A DNA stretch of 64,000 nucleotides from Rutidosis leptorrhynchoides (Eukaryota > Streptophyta > Magnoliopsida > Asterales > Asteraceae). The notes beneath the pieces were generated by a model that worked only from the letters and a program-made list of their open reading frames with translations, did not search any database and was not told the DNA's origin. A program made the position numbers and the translations under genes. The stretch is from positions 136,207,501 to 136,271,500 of the forward strand of contig NC_092343.1 in the NCBI RefSeq assembly GCF_046630445.1. Reading direction: 5' to 3'. Below, one piece after another: positions 1-11,398 of this stretch; the stretch's first letter is position 1; every line of letters begins with the position of its first letter.

Positions 1-884
1 CAACCAGTGGCCAAGTCTTACTTCCCGACGAAGTAAAAATCTGTGAAAGTGAGTTATAGTCCCACTTTTAAAATCTAATATTTTTGGGATGAGAATACAT
101 GCAGGTTTTATAAATGATTTACAAAATAGACACAAGTACGTGAAACTACATTCTATGGTTGAATTATCAAAATCGAATATGCCCCTTTTTATTAAGTCTG
201 GTAATCTAAGAATTAGGGAACAGACACCCTAATTGACGCGAATCCTAAAGATAGATCTATTGGGCCTAACAAACCCCATCCAAAGTACCGGATGCTTTAG
301 TACTTCGAAATTTATATCATATCCGAAGGGTGTCCCGGAATGATGGGGATATTCTTATATATATGCATCTTGTTAATGTCGGTTACCAGGTGTTCACCAT
401 ATGAATGATTTTTATCTCTATGTATGGGATGTGTATTGAAATATAAAATCTTGTGGTCTATTGTTACGATTTGATATATATAGGTTAAACCTATAACTCA
501 CCAATATTTTTGTTGACGTTTAAAGCATGTTTATTCTCAGGTGAATACTAAGAGCTTCCGCTGTTGCATACTAAAATAAGGACAAGATTTGGAGTCCATG
601 TTTGTATGATATTGTGTAAAAACTGCATTCAAGAAACTGATTTCGATGTAACATATTTGTATTGTAAACCATTATGTGATGGTCGTGTGTAAATAGGATA
701 TTTTAGATTATCATTATTTGATAATCTACGTAAAGCTTTTTAAACCTTTATTTATGAAATAAAGGTTATGGTTTGTTTTAAAAATGAATGCGGTCTTTGA
801 AAAACGTCTCATATAGAGGTCAAAACCTCGCAACGAAATCAATTAATATGGAACGTTTTTAATCAATAAGAACGGGACATTTCA
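1..884 (+). repeat. Element A 5' LTR, 3'-terminal 884 bp only
   Basis: Matches the last 884 bp of the 3' LTR with about 9 substitutions seen by eye. It ends in GGGACATTTCA immediately before the primer binding site. About 2.4 kb of this LTR lies left of the window. Confidence 0.93.
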
Positions 885-886
885 GT

Positions 887-898
887 TGGTATCAGAGC
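887..898 (+). promoter_or_regulatory. Element A primer binding site (tRNA-iMet type)
   Basis: TGGTATCAGAGC, two bases after the LTR end. This is the usual plant initiator-methionine tRNA primer site for minus-strand DNA synthesis. Confidence 0.9.
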
Positions 899-1093
899 GT
901 TGGTCTTAGAGAACCAGAAAATTTTCATTAGTGTGTCTTATCGAGTTTGTTAGGATGCATTAGTGAGTCTGAACTTCGACCGTGTTTTCTTTAAAAATGA
1001 TTGCTTAACATTTTTGTTGGAAACTATATATTTTTAACATATGAATATTATGTGATATATTAATCTCTTATCGTGTTTGATATTATGTGATAG

Positions 1094-1708
1094 ATGTCTA
1101 CCTCTAGAACAAGTCCCATTGACTCACCTAATAATAATGAAGAGTCAAATGTAAATTGGAATGATTCGTGGACTGATTCACAAATTCCCGAAGAGGAACC
1201 GGAAGAAGAGTCGGAACCGGAAGAAGAATCGGAACCGGAAGAAGAATCGAAACCGGAAGAAGAAATAGAACCGGTGGGGGAAATAATAAAACAGTTAAGT
1301 AAAAGAGAATCCTCAACCAACCGACCAAGGTTAATTATGGTCAATGGTGTTTCCACCAAGGAAGCAAAATATTGGGAGGATTACCAATTCTCCGATGAAT
1401 CGGATTCCGACGAGAATTCCGATGATGTTATAGAAATTACCCCAACTGAATTTAAAAAGGCAAAAGAAAATAATAAGGAAAAGGGCATAAAAATAGAGAA
1501 ATCTAATTCCAACCCCGATGAACTTTATATGTATCGTCAACCCCCGAAGTCCTTAAGTTGTAACAATGACCCGGGAACCTCTAAACCACCAGGTTTTTCT
1601 AAACCAATGTGGACAACGACGGCTCGTATTAGGGGAACATCATATATCCCTAGAAACTTGGCAAAACGAACCAAAACCTAACAAGAAGAAACGAGCGAGT
1701 CGGAATAA
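1094..1708 (+). pseudogene. Element A leader ORF: acidic Glu/Ser-rich protein of unknown function
   Basis: The ORF starts about 195 bp after the primer site at an ATG directly preceded by AG, and encodes about 204 residues. A stop (TAA, 1679-1681) replaces the Glu codon found in element B, so this copy stops at residue 195; the remaining nine codons run to 1708. Residues 30-55 are a tandem EPEEES-type repeat. They are followed by a Lys/Arg-rich stretch, a second acidic stretch rich in Asp/Ser/Glu near 100-115, and a basic C-terminus with Arg and Lys clusters. No domain is recognised. It is not gag: gag has its own start at 2871. Conservation of the frame in element B argues that it was a real protein of this family. 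Possibly a captured host fragment or an element-specific accessory protein. Confidence 0.7.
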
Positions 1709-1845
1709 GATAGTTGTAATCGTGTGGTGTAATATATGTAATATAGTGTGCTTATGCTTTATGATATATGTAAAAATTGCTTGTATTAATAAGTATTTTT
1801 TTTATGAATCTAACTCTTGTCTATTTTACAGTATAAAAACACAAA

Positions 1846-2529
1846 ATGGATAGACAACCCAATATTTTAAGAGACCTACCCAGAGACATGATTGATGAAA
1901 TCTTGTCTAGAGTCGGTCAGAATTCCTCGGCACAACTATTTAAGGCGAGATCAGTTTGTAAGACATTCGAAGAACGTTCCAAGAATGCCTTGGTTTATAA
2001 AAGGATTTCGTTTGAAAGATGAGGGATATCACATTGGGAAATCCATAAGTTACGATGTGTTTACTTTGACGAATATATTGCGGGGAACCCAAATGCTATT
2101 TTACGCAACGGGTTAAGAAATTATTTTGACTCAGTATATCCGAATATAGGACTTCGTGATTTAGAAAAAGCGGCTAACATGCAACATAAAGAAGCATGTT
2201 ATGCTTACGGGTTAGTAATGTTCGCTTCTCACCAAAGTGAGAACAAGAACATCGGGCTACAACTATTAAACAAAACGTTCCCACAAGTGACGGAGCCGGT
2301 AATTGGGGTAAGAAATGAGGTTTTTAGGTTATTACGAGACTGTTGGTCATTACGTAACCCTCGTCCCTTTGACGACGTTACAACACGCTATCTTATCAAC
2401 GGCCATAACGGTTATGTTCCACAAGACCAAGGATGGGAAGTAGTCCTAGTAAAACCAGAATGCATGACTTGTTTCTGGACGTATGAATTACGTGTCTTTA
2501 TTTCCTTTGCTGAACGACTTGTGTACTAG
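1846..2529 (+). pseudogene. Captured F-box protein gene (F-box plus Sel1-like repeat region) inside element A
   Basis: A 227-codon frame, ATG 1846-1848 to TAG 2527-2529, interrupted by TGA at 2020-2022 (codon 59, Trp in element B). Residues 10-40 form an F-box (LPRDMIDEILSRVG, then an LF..RSVCKTF helix). Residues about 75-140 resemble the Sel1-like repeat region of plant F-box proteins of the At2g35280/At1g67623 type (GNPNAILRNGLRNYF, KAANMQHKEACYAYG). Such proteins are substrate adaptors of SKP1-cullin ubiquitin ligases in host cells. Here the ORF lies between primer site and gag of a retrotransposon, has no introns, and has a copy at the same place in element B, so it was captured by the element's ancestor. 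A polypyrimidine run ending ACAG just upstream could be a splice acceptor. Family assignment is from remembered sequence features, not a search. Confidence 0.8.
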
Positions 2530-2718
2530 CTAGAATTATCTTCACACCTATCTTGTATCAAAGTTATTGTGTGCTATATTTCATGCTTTATGTAAAATAA
2601 GCAGTATTGTAAGTTTGTAAAATATTGTATAAAAGTTTGAACGCGAAATATTATTATAATCAGTTTTTCATATAGAATTGTAGTAGTTGAATTGTATATT
2701 AGCTACTAAGTATGAACT

Positions 2719-2736
2719 TAATGGGTAGGTACTACC
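2719..2736 (+). promoter_or_regulatory. Internal copy of the 3' polypurine-like motif, with hairpin, element A
   Basis: AATGGGTAGGTACTACCC resembles the sequence directly before the 3' LTR (AACGGGTAGGTAC, 7505-7517). It also forms a stem GGGTAG/CTACCC. Its position is between F-box ORF and gag. The same motif occurs at the same place in element B (about 21719-21737). Confidence 0.45.
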
Positions 2737-2870
2737 CGAATTTAAACTTATAAAACGCTAATATGAAGAAAAAGCTTTTATAAATGAGTTCATATTATGC
2801 TACGAAATACTATTAACTACTCTTAATATTCTGTATGATTAACTTGTTCCATTTGACTATTTTGAAGGAA

Positions 2871-3704
2871 ATGGCACCGACTACTCGACACACCGTGAAT
2901 ATAAATGAAGAGGAATTCCGTACTTTTCTAGCTTCAAACATAGCCACAGTACAGGCTACGCTACATACCAACAATAACCTTGGATCTGGCAGTACAGGAA
3001 ATCGTGTAGGATGCACCTACAAAGAATTCACTGCCTGCAAACCTTTGGAATTTGATGGAACCGAAGGACCGATCGGATTGAAACGATGGACCGAGAAGGT
3101 CTAATCGGTGTTTGCCATAAGTAAGTGTATTGAAGAGGACAAAATGAAGTACGCTACGCATACCTTCACGGGTTCTACGTTAACATGGTGGAATACCTAT
3201 CTAGAGCAAGTGGGACAAGATGATGCGTACGCACTACCGTGGTCAGCATTCAAGCACTTGATGAACGAGAAGTACCGTCCCAGAACCGAGGTCAATAAGC
3301 TCAAGACAGAACTTAGAGGGTTACGAACCCAAGGATTTGATATTACCACGTACGAAAGACGATTCACAGAATTGTGCCTATTGTGTCCGGGAGCATTCGA
3401 AGATGAGGAAGAGAAGATCGACGCGTTTGTGAAAGGATTACCGGAAAGAATCCAAGAAGATATAAGTTCACACGAGCCCGCCTCCATACAACAGGCATGT
3501 AGAATGGCTCACAAACTAGTGAACCAGATTGAAGAAAGAATTAAAGAACAGACTGCTGAAGAGGCCAATGTGAAGCAAGTCAAAAGAAAGTGGGAGGAAA
3601 ACGGTGATAAGAATCACCAATACAACAACAACAGCAATTACAACAATAATCGCAACAATTATCCCAACAATCGCAACATCAATCGCAACTACAACAAACG
3701 GCCC

Positions 3705-3768
<64 letters not shown>

Positions 3769-6700
3769 GTAACTACAACAATCATCCCAACAACAATAAT
3801 AACCGCAACAACAACAACAATCAGAAGCTGCTATGCCAAAGGTGTGAAAAGTATCACTCGGGGTTCTGCACCAAATTTTGCAACAAGTGTAAAAGAAATG
3901 GTCATAGCGCGGTGAAGTGTGAGGTCTACGGACCAGGGGTTAATAGAACGAAAGGAACAAATGGTGTTGGAACGAGTAATGGCGGAGCAAGTAGTGTCGG
4001 AGCAAGTTATGCCAATGTAGTTTGTTATAAATGTGGAAAACCGGGCCACATTATTAGAAATTGCCCGAACCAGGAGAACACGAATGGACAAGGCCGCGGA
4101 AGAGTTTTCAATATTAATGCGGCAGAGGCACAGGAAGACCCGGAGCTTGTTACGGGTACGTTTCTTATTGACAATAAATCTGCTTACGTTTTATTTGATT
4201 CGGGTGCGGATAGAAGCTATATGAGTAGAGATTTTTGTGCTAAATTAAGTTGTCCATTGACGCCTTTGGATAGTAAATTTTTACTCGAATTAGCAAATGG
4301 TAAATTAATTTCAGCAGATAATATATGTCGGAATCGAGAAATTAAACTGGTTAGCGAAACATTTAAGATAGATTTGATACCAGTAGAGTTAGGGAGTTTT
4401 GATGTGATAATCGGTATGGACTGGTTGAAAGAAGTGAAAGCAGAGATCGTTTTTACAAAAATGCAATTCGCATTATACGAGAAAAAGGAAAACCCTTAAT
4501 GGTGTACGGAGAAAAGGGCAACACGAAGCTACATATTATTAGTAATTTGAAGGCACAAAAACTAATAAGAAAAGGTTGCTATGCTGTTCTAGCACACGTC
4601 GAGAAAGTACAAACTGAAGAAAAGAGCATCAATGATGTTCCCATTGCAAAAGAATTTCCCGATGTATTTCCGAAAGAATTACCGGGATTACCCCCACAGC
4701 GATCCGTTGAATTTCAAATAGATCTTGTACCAGGAGCTGCACCAATAGCTCGTGCTCCTTACAGACTCGCACCCAGCGAGATGAAAGAACTGCAAAGCCA
4801 ATTACAAGAACTTTTAGAGTGTGGTTTCATTCGACCAAGCACATCACCGTGGGGAGCTCCTGTTTTGTTTGTCAAGAAGAAAGATGGTACATTCAGGTTG
4901 TGTATCGACTACCGAGAGTTGAACAAACTTACCATCAAGAACCGTTACCCACTACCGAGAATCGACGACTTATTTGATCAACTACAAGGCTCGTCTGTTT
5001 ATTCAAAGATTGACTTACGTTCCGGGTATCATCAAATGCGGGTGAAAGAAGATGATATTCCAAAGACTGCTTTCAGAACACGTTACGGTCATTACGAGTT
5101 TATGGTCATGCCGTTTGGTTTAACTAATGCACCAGCTGTGTTCATGGACCTTATGAACCGAGTGTGTGGACCATACCTTGACAAGTTTGTCATTGTTTTC
5201 ATTGATGACATACTTATTTACTCAAAGAATGACCAAGAACACGGTGAACATTTGAGAAAGGTGTTAGAAGTATTGAGGAAGGAAGAATTGTACGCTAAGT
5301 TTTCAAAGTGTGCATTTTGGTTGGAAGAAGTTCAATTCCTCGGTCACATAGTGAACAAAGAAGGTATTAAGGTGGATCCGGCAAAGATAGAAACTGTTGA
5401 AAAGTGGGAAACTCCAAAAACTCCGAAACACATACACCAGTTTTTAGGACTAGCTGGTTACTACAGAAGGTTCATCCAAGACTTTTCCAGAATAGCAAAA
5501 CCCTTGACTGCATTAACGCATAAAGGGAAGAAATTTGAATGGAATGATGAACAAGAGAAAGCGTTTCAGTTATTGAAGAAAAAGCTAACTATGGCCCCTA
5601 TATTGTCATTGCCTGAAGGGAATGATGATTTTGTGATTTATTGTGACGCATCAAAGCAAGGTCTCGGTTGTGTATTAATGCAACGAAGAAGGTGATTGCT
5701 TATGCATCTAGACAATTGAAGATTCATGAACAAAATTATACGACGCATGATTTGGAATTAGGCGCGGTTGTTTTTGCATTAAAGACTTGGAGGCACTACT
5801 TATATGGGGTCAAAAGTATTATATATACCGACCACAAAAGTCTTCAACACATATTTAATCAGAAACAACTGAATATGAGGCAGCGTAGGTGGATTGAATT
5901 ATTGAATGATTACGACTTTGAGATTCGTTACCACCCGGGGAAGGCAAATGTGGTAGCCGATGCCTTGAGCAGGAAGGACAGAGAACCCATTCGAGTAAAA
6001 TCTATGAATATAATGATTCATAATAACCTTACTACTCAAATAAAGGAGGCGCAACAAGGAGTTTTAAAAGAGGGAAATTTAAAGGATGAAATACCCAAAG
6101 GATCGGAGAAACATCTTAATATTCGGGAAGACGGAACCCGGTATAGGGCTGAAAGGATTTGGGTACCAAAATTTGGAGATATGAGAGAAATGGTACTTAG
6201 AGAAGCTCATAAAACCAGATACTCAATACATCCTGGAACGGGGAAGATGTACAAGGATCTCAGGAAATATTTTTGGTGGCCGGGTATGAAAGCCGATGTT
6301 GCTAAATACGTAGGAGAATGTTTGACGTGTTCTAAGGTCAAAGCTGAGCATCAGAAATCATCAGGTCTACTTCAACAACCCGAAATCCCGGAATGGAAAT
6401 GGGAAAACATTACCATGGATTTCATCACTAAATTGCCAAGGACTGCAAGTGGTTTTGATACTATTTGGGTAATAGTTGATCGTCTCACCAAATCAGCACA
6501 TTTCCTGCCAATAAGAGAAGATGACAAGATGGAGAAGTTAGCACGACTGTATTTGAAGGAAGTCGTCTCCAGACATGGAATACCAATCTCTATTATCTCT
6601 GATAGGGATGGCAGATTTATTTCAAGATTCTGGCAGACATTACAGCAAGCATTAGGAACTCGTCTAGACATGAGTACTGCCTATCATCCACAAACTGATG

Positions 6701-7482
6701 GGCAGAGCGAAAGGACGATACAAACGCTTGAAGACATGCTACGAGCATGTGTTATTGATTTCGGAAATAGTTGGGATCGACATCTACCATTAGCAGAATT
6801 TTCCTACAACAACAGCTACCATTCAAGCATTGAGATGGCGCCGTTTGAAGCACTTTATGGTAGAAAGTGTAGGTCTCTGATTTGTTGGAGTGAAGTGGGG
6901 GATAGACAGATTACGGGTCCGGAGATTATACAAGAAACTACCGAGAAGATCATCCAAATTCAACAACGGTTGAAAACCGCCCAAAGTCGACAAAAGAGCT
7001 ACCCTGACATTAAAATAAAAGATATAGAATTTGAAATTGGAGAGATGGTCATGCTTAAAGTTGCACCTTGGAAAGGCGTTGTTCGATTTGGTAAACGAGG
7101 GAAATTAAATCCAAGGTATATTGGACCATTCAAGATTATTGATCGTGTCGGACCAGTAGCTTACCGACTTGAGTTACCTCAACAACTCGCGGCTGTACAT
7201 AACACTTTCCACGTCTTGAATTTGAAGAAATGTTTTGCTAAAGAAGATCTCACTATTCCATTAGATGAAATCCAAATCAACGAAAAACTCCAATTCATCG
7301 AAGAACCCGTCGAAATAATGGATCGTGTGGTTAAAAGACTTAAGCAAAACAAGATACCAATTGTTAAGGTTCGATGGAATGCTCGTAGAGGACTCGAGTT
7401 CACCTGGGAGCGTGAAGATCAGATGAAGAAGAAATACCCGCATCTATTTCTAGAAGATTCGTCAACACCTTCAACAGCTTAA
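2871..7482 (+). pseudogene. Element A gag-pol polyprotein, nearly intact but frameshifted
   Basis: The gag ATG at 2871 follows an A-rich context. Gag (2871 to about 4100) has the retrotransposon gag domain (LTWWNTYLEQVG), a long poly-Asn tract from an AAC repeat (about 3700-3770), and zinc knuckles [14 protein letters not shown] and [14 protein letters not shown]. Protease has DSGADRSY (about 4198). RT has the catalytic FIDD (about 5200). RNase H has [13 protein letters not shown]. Integrase has the H..H..C..C zinc region (about 6207-6330) and the DDE core (MDFITKL; SDRDGRF; E in TDGQSERT). The tail [16 protein letters not shown] is chromodomain-like. Lesions: TAA at 3102-3104 (Glu in B), a 1-base loss near 4452 between protease and RT, and a 1-base loss near 5686 in RNase H. 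Ancestral length is about 1,530 residues. Few lesions fit the low LTR divergence. Confidence 0.93.
3697..3830 (+). repeat. AAC trinucleotide tract encoding poly-Asn in gag
   Basis: A nearly pure AAC run encodes about 20 consecutive Asn upstream of the zinc knuckles. Element B has only about 8 at the same point, so the tract has expanded or contracted after divergence. It accounts for most of the length difference between the two gag-pol frames. Confidence 0.85.
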
Positions 7483-7504
7483 AATTTCGGGACGAAATTT
7501 ATTT

Positions 7505-7518
7505 AACGGGTAGGTACT
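7505..7518 (+). promoter_or_regulatory. Element A 3' polypurine-like tract
   Basis: AACGGGTAGGTAC directly precedes the 3' LTR start at 7519; it is the expected plus-strand priming site. It is not a clean purine run. Confidence 0.6.
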
Positions 7519-10500
7519 GTAGTGACCCGAACTTTTCCATGTTTATATATATTAATTGAGATTGATATTTACATGATTAAATGTTTCCAACATGTTAAGC
7601 AATCAAACTTGTTAAGACTTGATTAATTGAAATATGTCTCATATAGATAATTGACCACCCAAGTTGACCGGCGATTCACGAACGTTAAAACTTGTAAAAA
7701 CGACATGACGATATATATATATGGATATACATATGGTTAACATGAGATTATGATAAGTAAGTATCTCCATAAGTATATTAACAATGAGTTATATACATAT
7801 AAACAAGACTACTAACTTAAGGATTTCGAAACGAGACATATATGTAACGATTATCGTTGTAACGACATTTAAATGTATATATATCATATTAAGATATATT
7901 AATATATCATAATATCATGATAATATAATAATTTAACATCTCATTAGATATAATAAACAATAGGTTAACAACATTAATTGAGATCGTTAACTTAAAGGTT
8001 TCAAAACAACACTTACATGTAACGACTAACGATGACTTAACGACTCAGTTAAAATGTATATACATGTAGTGTATTTAGATGTATTAAAATACTTTTGGAA
8101 GACTTCATGACATATATCAAAACACTCATACTTAACGAAAATGGTTACAGTTACTTTTCCATTCTTTTCTTTCATCAAGAATTCTAGTCGTATTCTTACC
8201 CGTATTATACACAGCTTCAAAATGTACTTACTATGAGTATATACCAATAGGAACTAGCATGGAATTCCACTCTTGATTATGTCATGTATGACTAATCAAT
8301 TTTAACTTCTACCATGAGCTAGTCAACTAACTAGAACTCCTTTTAACCCCACTCATCACTCACCAATTACCACTCATCATTCACTCCATTTCACTTCCAA
8401 TTCTCTTTCTAATTCTCTCTCAACACACACACACACACACTATTATGAACATATTTTTCCAGTATTTAATCATTATCTTTATCAAAAATCACTTCAAGAA
8501 TCAAGCTATAATCATCATAGGAAGAACACTTCAAGAACACTTCAAAAATCCCTTCAAGTTTACTAATTTACTTCCAAGCTTTCTAATCCATTCCAAGTAA
8601 TCATCTAAGATCAAGAAACCTTTGTTATATACAGTAGGTTATCTTTCTTATTCAAGGTAATATTCATATTCAAACTTTGATTCAATTTCTATAACTATAA
8701 ACTATCTTAATTCGAGTAAAAATCTTACTTGAACTTGTTTTTGTGTCATGATCCTACTTCAAGAACTTTCAAGCCATCCAAGATCCTTTGAAGCTAGATC
8801 ATTTCTTGTCACTTCCAGTAGGTTTACCTACTAAACTTGAGGTATTAATGATGTTCATAACATCATTCGATTCATATATATAAAACTATCTTATTCGAAG
8901 GTTTAAACTCGTAATCACTAGAACATAGTTTAGTTAATTCTAAACTTGTTCGCAAACAAAAGTTAATCCTTCTAACTTGACTTTTAAAATTAACTACACA
9001 CATGTTCTATATCTATATGATATGCTAACTTAATGATTTAAAACCTGGAAACACGAAAAACACCGTAAAACCGGATTTACGCCGTCGTAGTAACACCGCG
9101 GGCTGTTTTGGGTTAGTTAATTAAAAACTATGATAAACTTTGATTTAAAAGTTGTTATTCTGAGAAAATTATTTTTATTATGAACATGAAACTATATCCA
9201 AAAATTATGGTTAAACTCAAAGTGGAAGTATGTTTTCTAAAATGGTCATCTAGACGTCGTTCTTTCGACTGAAATGACTACCTTTAAAAAAACGACTTGT
9301 AACTTATTTTTCCGACTATAAACCTATACTTTTCTGTTTAGATTCATAAAATAGAGTTCAATATGAAACCATAGCAATTTGATTCACTCAAAACGGATTT
9401 AAAATGAAGAAGTTATGGGTAAAACAAGATTGGATAATTTTTTCTCATTTTAGCTACGTAAAAATTGGTAACAAATCTATTCCAACCATAACTTAATCAA
9501 CTTGTATTGTATATTATGTAATCTTGAGATACCATAGAAACGTATACAATGTTTCGACCTATCATGTCGACACATCTATATATATTTCGGAACAACCATA
9601 GACACTCTATATGTGAATGTTGGAGTTAGCTATACAGGGTTGAGGTTGATTCCAAAATATATATAGTTTGAGTTGTGATCAATACTGAGATACGTATACA
9701 CTTGGTCGTGGATTGATTCAAGATAATATTTATCGATTTATTTCTGTACATCTAACTGTGGACAACTAGTTATAGGTTACTAACGAGGACAGCTGACTTA
9801 ATAAACTTAAAACATCAAAATATATTAAAAGTGTTGTAAATATATTTTAAACATACTTTGATATATATGTATATATTGTTATAGGTTCGTGAATCAACCA
9901 GTGGCCAAGTCTTACTTCCCGACGAAGTAAAAATCTGTGAAAGTGAGTTATAGTCCCACTTTTAAAATCTAATATTTTTGGGATGAGAATACATGCAGGT
10001 TTTATAAATGATTTACAAAATAGACACAAGTACGTGAAACTACATTCTATGGTTGAATTATCGAAATCGAATATGCCCCTTTTTATTAAGTCTGGTAATC
10101 TAAGAATTAGGGAACAGACACCCTAATTGACGCGAATCCTAAAGATAGATCTATTGGGCCTAACAAACCCCATCCAAAGTACCGGATGCTTTAGTACTTC
10201 GAAATTTATATCATATCCGAAGGGTGTCCCGGAATGATGGGGATATTCTTATATATATGCATCTTGTTAATGTCGGTTACCAGGTGTTCACCATATGAAT
10301 GATTTTTATTTCTATGTATGGGATGTGTATTGAAATATGAAATCTTGTGGTCTATTGTTACTATTTGATATATATAGGTTAAACCTATAACTCACCAACA
10401 TTTTTGTTGACGTTTAAAGCATGTTTATTCTCAGGTGAATACTAAGAGCTTCCGCTGTTGCATACTAAAATAAGGACAAGATTTGGAGTCCATGTTTGTA

Positions 10501-10778
10501 TGATATTGTGTAAAAACTGCATTCAAGAAACTGATTTCGATGTAACATATTTGTATTGTAAACCATTATGTAATGGTCGTGTGTAAACAGGATATTTTAG
10601 ATTATCATTATTTGATAATCTACGTAAAGCTTTTTAAACCTTTATTTATGAAATAAAGGTTATGGTTTGTTTTAAAAATGAATGCAGTATTTGAAAAACG
10701 TCTCATATAGAGGTCAAAACCTCGCAACGAAATCAATTAATATGGAACGTTTTTAATCAATAAGAACGGGACATTTCA
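7519..10778 (+). repeat. Element A 3' LTR, 3,260 bp
   Basis: Begins TGTAGTGACCCG and ends GGGACATTTCA (TG...CA). Its last 884 bp match the window start. At about 3.3 kb it is very long for an LTR. There is no convincing ORF inside. A CA-dinucleotide run lies near 8424-8440. Confidence 0.92.
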
Positions 10779-11109
10779 GCTTCCGCTGTTGCATACTAAA
10801 ATAAGGACAAGATTTGGAGTCCATGCTTGTATGATATTATGTAAAAACTGCATTCAAAAAAACTTATCTTTGATGTAATATATTCTTATTGTAAACCATT
10901 ATGTAATGTTCGTGTGTAACCGTATATTTTAGGTTATCATTATTTGATTATCAACGTAATGCTTTTTAAACCTTTATAGATAAAATAAAGGTTATGATTG
11001 TTTTAAAAATGAATGTAGTCTTTGAAAAACGTCTCATATAGAGGTCAAAACCTCCCGACGAAATCAATTAATATTGAACGTTTATAATCAATATGAACGG
11101 GACATTTCA
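10779..11109 (+). repeat. Older truncated LTR end of the element A family
   Basis: Resembles A's LTR from about 10449 to 10778 but with many more differences and small indels, and ends in the same GGGACATTTCA. Element A is inserted in it, so an older copy of the same family was the target. Its 5' portion must lie left of element A, outside the window. Confidence 0.85.
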
Positions 11110-11361
11110 CTTCAAGCATGTAAACGTTGTTTTCTCGTTCGCAAGGTTATATGCAACGTTCTTGGCGAGAGAGAGAGGTATCGCACCCAAGGCTTGGCGT
11201 TCCAAAAGAGACCAATCAGCATCATCTATGCCTTCAGGTTTGACCTCCAACAAGGGTTGGTGTAGCTTATTTTGATACAAGTAATCTTCTATTTGCATCT
11301 TCCAAAAGCCGAAGTGTTTTCCATCAAACCTATCGATTCTAAATTTTCCGTCTGCTGCCAT
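11110..11361 (-). pseudogene. Ty1/copia gag N-terminal fragment
   Basis: 84 codons from an ATG (complement of 11359-11361): MAADGKFRIDRFDGKHFGFW, then KMQIEDYL, the start of a Tnt1-like copia gag (DUF4219/UBN2 type). The frame is cut exactly at 11109/11110 by the older gypsy LTR. The rest of this copia element is not in the window to the left. The ATG lies about 25 bases from the degenerate primer site at 11385-11396, the usual copia arrangement. Confidence 0.75.
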
Positions 11362-11384
11362 CTTCCCAACTCAAAAAACTTGAG

Positions 11385-11396
11385 TCCTAGATACCA
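11385..11396 (-). promoter_or_regulatory. Degenerate copia primer binding site
   Basis: On the minus strand TGGTATCTAGGA, two bases after an LTR end ...AACCCTAACA. It matches the start of TGGTATCAGAGC and then drifts. Confidence 0.65.
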
Positions 11397-11398
11397 AT

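Larger units (their letters stand above)
1..10778 (+). mobile_element. Element A: Tekay/Del-like Ty3/gypsy LTR retrotransposon, 5' LTR cut by window start
   Basis: Positions 1-884 repeat at 9895-10778, which defines the LTRs. Order is partial 5' LTR, iMet-type primer binding site, acidic ORF, F-box ORF, gag-pol in one frame (gag, protease, reverse transcriptase, RNase H, integrase, chromodomain-like tail), polypurine-like tract, full 3' LTR. Integrase after RT/RNase H is the Ty3/gypsy order; the C-terminal chromodomain-like segment and very long LTRs suggest the Tekay/Del chromovirus clade. I count about 9 differences between the two 884-bp LTR pieces (about 1%), so insertion is recent. The coding frame is nevertheless broken by a stop and two frameshifts. 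The left target duplication lies outside the window; the right one should be the bases after 10778 (GCTTC). Confidence 0.93.

Noticed and set aside
1846..2529. F-box ORF as an ordinary host gene
   Set aside because: It lies between primer site and gag of element A, and the same frame is at the same place in element B.
3516..3785. Minus-strand poly-Val ORF and plus-strand poly-Thr ORF (3604-3915)
   Set aside because: Other-frame readings of the AAC repeat inside gag; the gag frame with zinc knuckles is the real one.
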